A stretch of 64,000 nt of DNA from Sambucus nigra (Eukaryota; Streptophyta; Magnoliopsida; Dipsacales; Adoxaceae), in contig OX422213.1 in the NCBI GenBank assembly GCA_949130495.1, positions 207,407,160 through 207,471,159 of the forward strand. Reading direction: 5' to 3'. Position 1 is the first letter of the stretch, and every line of letters begins with the position of its first letter. The notes beneath the pieces are model-generated. The model worked only from the letters and a program-made list of their open reading frames with translations. It ran no database searches and had not been told where the DNA came from. Below are positions 60,258 through 64,000 of this stretch, in pieces. A program made the position numbers and the translations under genes.

Positions 60258-60689
60258 GATTACAACAAAGAAAGAAATCGAAAAGAAAGGGAAAAAGAAG
60301 GCTTACAGAGAAAATGGTAGCAAAAGCAAGGGTAGGACGCAATGGAAAACTCAAAGGCAAAAAGCTTGGAGAAGAAATAGAGTTCGAAAGCTTGAATAAT
60401 TATGGTTCAAAAACCCAGTAAGACTTATGTCTCTTATAGCTTACTTAGAGAACTGTGCGATAAATGACTACTTGTACTGACGATTGATGTTCTGACGGCT
60501 ACACTGCTCTAAAAGCCTGAAAATAAAAATATAACCTTTGGCGATTCGTTAAACTTTTAAATTATTCACAAAATTGCCACCGCAAGATTAAGACATGGAA
60601 AATTTTCACAAGTCCCATAAGTCGGCTTACGCCGACCAACTTTGAAGAAAACATACTCCATCCTTTCAATAAAGACATCAAGAATGAAG

Positions 60690-60702
60690 TATTGGGGGAT
60701 TT
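60690..60702 (+). other. Polypurine tract of the nested Tat-like element
   Basis: TATTGGGGGATTT directly precedes TGTTGATA of the 3' LTR. It shows that the LTRs are in plus orientation and the aORF is antisense. Confidence 0.7.
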
Positions 60703-61225
60703 TGTTGATACCACAAATTATTCATCCACGTGGACCAATCAGAAATGAACACTTGTCTCCTTATGTAGCAACGATCCTAGTCAGCAACCACTCAATTAGC
60801 ACGGCAGGCGGGCCGACTAACGTGAAGAATGCAAATCATTAAAGTAGATAAATAGTCACCAGTTAAAGAAACAACCAAGGGTACTCCCACACATGGTCTA
60901 GACTACCAACCATCACATTCATTATGTACGGGTGTAAATGCTTGAATATATAAAGGCATTACAACCTTTGATATTTGGGTCACTATAAATACATTGTATC
61001 CCTTTCACAAAAGTCAAGATAGATTGGATTCTAGGTTATTCTTCTTACAGCAAGAGTACCTAGTGTTCTGTAGTCACTCAAATAAACACAATAATAGTGG
61101 ACGTAGGCTTTCGTTTACAGCCGAACCACTTTAAAAACTATTTATCTCTGATATGTTTATTCCATCGCATATTATATTTTATATGTGATTAAAAAATTAG
61201 ATCTACTCTATTTTTTACATCAACA
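60703..61225 (+). repeat. 3' LTR of the nested Tat-like element (523 bp)
   Basis: Begins TGTTGATACCACAAATT and ends TTTTTTACATCAACA. TATA-like boxes are TATATAAAGG near 60950 and CACTATAAATACA near 60981. The flank ATTAT at 61226-61230 repeats 58269-58273, giving a perfect 5-bp target duplication. Confidence 0.9.
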
Positions 61226-61230
61226 ATTAT

Positions 61231-63999
61231 TATCCCCATGTTAGAGCCCTTTGAGAGGCTGGGGTAGAGATTGAAAAGAGTGCATCAGTTATAAAATTTA
61301 ATCATAAGCAAAGAAAGCAGTCAGTTAGTTTACTCTTAAAAAAATATGTGAAACTCATTATTACAACCATCAACAACATCTCCTATCAACTAGCCACTTC
61401 ATGGTCATTAGAAACCCATCCTACCACTGTCAGGAAAAAAATATACCGAGTTTTATGCTCCCCTCTCTAAAATGTATCAGGATCTTCTGTCACGCAACCT
61501 TGTCAAACCTCTGTACCCCCGTCAACTACCTGACCTTCTTCCCAAATATTTCAAATATAATGCCCATTATGATTTATATTAAATATCAGGGCATACCACC
61601 GACCAATGTCATCATCTTAAAAATATTGTGCAAGGAATCATTGATAAAGGCTTCATTTCTCCCCCTTGCAATCCCAAAATCAAACATTACCCAAAATCCT
61701 CTACAATGAATCAGATGGCATTAACGCCATGCTCATCGATGAATATTCTGATGTCGACCCCTCAACCAGAATTAAACCCATAAAGAGTTCCATTTTGTCC
61801 TCCAACCCAGATTAATCCATGGTTCCTCTCCAAATGTTCCCATCCTACATGTCACACCCTAAGACCGCTCATAATCAAGCTCTCTCCCTGATAAAAAGTG
61901 CTTGTATAGCTATCTGAAACAAATTAAAAACACAAAGCATAGGCCTACCCACTGTCTTTGAACAATTGAGAGAATTTGGCATAAAGTTTTTGCTAAAGCT
62001 AACATTCGAGGAAGAAAAATGTTCCAGAATAAGCGATCTTTACATGGAGAATTAAGCTTTTATAGCATTGCCCATGTCCTAACATAGGAAAGCGCCGAAA
62101 AGGGAAGAGTTTATGAAGCTCCCGATCTACTTGTTACCATAAGGACAAAGGGGTATTTGGTCCCTTATTAAAACCATTTCTCCACGACATAGGAAACTTT
62201 ACACTATGAAGCATTTAAAATAGTTAAATGCACAGAATTCTCTAGAAACAATTGGATAACCGCCAGAATATGGGGTAATAGTTTCGACAACTTAGATGAT
62301 TTACACAACAAACCAAATGATGAAGCTACTGGTGTACTTGCCTATTTTGTAGGGTGATCTCCTTTGAGGAACTCTTATTAAAATCAACGAAATCTCTAGT
62401 GTCCCAAAAATATATGAGAAAATGCCATTCTCTTCTCCCCATCATCAGTTAACCACCTAGCCAGGTCAAGTTGACACTACAAGGATCCAATTCCCCCCGT
62501 AGAAACCTCACGTGCACATAAAGGGAAAAGAGTTATCGAAGAAACACCTATGTTTGAAATAACCATCGAAGAAAGCAATATTCTCGAATAGTTGAAGAAG
62601 ATTCAAGCCAATATCACCATGTGGGGACTTCTCATGTCCTCTCAACTTTATAGGAATTTCCTTATTGAGTTGCTCACACAAGCTACGGTTCCTCATTTTA
62701 CCTCTCCTGGCGAGGCCATTCATGTAATTGGAAATCTAATAGCCAGGAGGTTCATTTATTTTGCTGACGAGGAAATCCCTAAGTTTGGCCCTCATCACAA
62801 TTATGCTCTCAACATCTCAGTTGAGGTTCTATAGAAGACGGTCCCTTTAGTACTTGTTTATAATAGTTATGCACTGAATGTATGCCCACTCTGAATGCCC
62901 CAATGATTGGGGATACAAGTCAAAGACCTCACTCCTACATTCGCTACCATGCATGCATATGATAATACCCATCAAGAAGTTATCAAGTCAATTCTCCTCG
63001 TACTCAGGGCTAGTCCAAGTTGACCTCAAATAGAACTCCAAGTGATTTGTGGAATATTGCAATATATTTATCAGTCGCTCGTGTCTTCATAATATCAAGG
63101 GAGTTACTTCTTCCCTTCATCAAAAATTGAAGTTCTTCGGAGACAACCATGTCATTACTATCATCGGGGATGATGACTTTTGATGGTGTCGGCACTATCA
63201 ACCCAAGTCTGGAAATTCAACACAATAAATGATATGCTCCAGTGAGGCTTTAAGATTGATCCACTCCCTCTCCCATCTGGAGATAGTTTTAAAGAATGGG
63301 TGAGCTCTGAACATAATCTGCATAGGAATGTTAATGTAATTCAAAAGTTCAAGAAGTGCATTTTATGGCCATAATGGAGTTTCGCAGCAAAAGACATGGG
63401 ATCCTTGAACCAATCATCCCGAAGACAGTTTATCCACCACACGGTATGGGGTATCAACCATCCCCGACTGAACTTATCTCCTTCCGTCAACCGTACTAAA
63501 AAATGGTGCTTAAGAGAAAGGGAGTAATTTATAAAGATTCACTAACTGGTCACTACATCAAAGAGGGCAAAAAATTCCCCCGTTTTGGATTTCTTGAACC
63601 ATGGTATGATGTGGTTGAAAGGGAAATGAAACCAGGGCGTGAGATATTCCTTGACAAAAAGATCACCTGGACCGAGGGATCCAATCATGAGGTGAATCCA
63701 CTAACCATCAAGTCATCTGATTAATGCTCTTTTGATATTGAAAAAAAATAGTTGCACTAATATCGATGAATCTTTCGGTCTCGGTGAATTGGGGATGGAT
63801 ATATGCATTCTCCATGTAGAATGTGAGATGCCTGACCATACTAAAAAGATCCCTTATACTGACGAAAATCTCCTCAACTAGTGGAGCATTCCTAACATCC
63901 CGATCATACTAATAAAAAACCCTGTTATCTATCACCTTAAGACTAAACATGTTACTACATTTTTCTATTTTTGATGCCAATGTAAACGAGGCCTCCTTC
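61231..63999 (+). pseudogene. Ogre/Tat-like gag end and protease region, part 2
   Basis: Resumes the gag cut at 58268. Near 61470-61670 the text LSRNLVKPLYPRQLPDLLPK then KYNAHYDLY, stop, ISGHTTDQCHHLKNIVQGII and DKGFISPPC is the Tat-type gag end with its CAYH...GHxTDxCxxLK...I.DLID.G motif. From about 62590, KKIQANITMWGLLMSSQLYR and, near 62750, YFADEEIPKFGPHHNYALNI precede the protease region. NSYALNVCPL at about 62866-62895 and QVKDLTPTFATMHAYDNTH at about 62918-62975 are protease landmarks; SSLHQKLKFFGDN is near 63112. A further open piece 63503-63724 (KDSLTGHYIKEGKKFPRF) belongs to the following spacer. Many stops and frame changes are present. RT and the rest lie outside the window. Confidence 0.65.
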
Positions 64000-64000
64000 G

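Overview
This is nuclear DNA from a flowering plant, most likely a eudicot with a large, repeat-rich genome. The evidence is AT-rich intergenic sequence, long (TA)n and poly-C tracts, initiator-methionine tRNA primer sites, and many plant-specific transposon lineages nested in one another. No complete, intact host gene lies inside the window. All domain and family calls come from reading translations and motifs by eye; no database search was possible.

Left part (1-20.2 kb). The 3' end of a SIRE-like Ty1/copia element with its LTR (to about 2.09 kb) abuts a decayed minus-strand Ty3/gypsy chromovirus (about 2.13-5.86 kb). Next comes the one clear trace of a host gene on the minus strand: a short coding exon (6419-6498) whose protein starts like syntaxin-81 (SYP81). 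A TATA box and leader exon with a good splice donor, also on the minus strand, lie 11 kb upstream (17731-17965). If they belong together, the intron between them is packed with TEs: a LINE remnant with a DUF4283-like domain (8.65-10.18 kb), a TIR element (10.66-11.39 kb), and a Ty1/copia remnant (11.44-15.93 kb) split by a 2.76-kb gag-only LTR element (TR-GAG type). A small non-coding LTR element (18.51-20.21 kb) follows, with a MITE inside it.

Middle part (20.2-44.8 kb). A repeat family with (TA)n tracts occurs near 22.05-23.95 kb and as an inverted copy at 37.5-38.3 kb. Helitron 3' ends abut its TA tract at two places. Between the copies sits a young Tekay/Del-type chromovirus (23955-32196, minus strand). 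It has a complete 2987-bp LTR, one long gag-pol frame broken by only three stops, and a truncated second LTR. Its LTR carries a dense cluster of TTCGAA-centred palindromes. The 32.2-37.5 kb stretch holds internal duplications and the N-terminal WW part of a DEAD-box RNA helicase with a stop codon and a frameshift. From 39 to 42 kb there is an unidentified 272-codon frame in gypsy-like 3' sequence, followed by MITE-like and TIR elements.

Right part (44.8-64 kb). A plant-mobile-domain pseudogene precedes a large Ogre/Tat-like gypsy element on the plus strand, which runs off the window. Its LTR is split by a 7969-bp CACTA element (TSD CAT). Its gag is split by another Tat-like element (TSD ATTAT) that has lost gag-pol but keeps a spliced antisense ORF.

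Nothing here forms an operon or pathway. The window is a record of successive insertions around, and perhaps inside, a membrane-trafficking gene.
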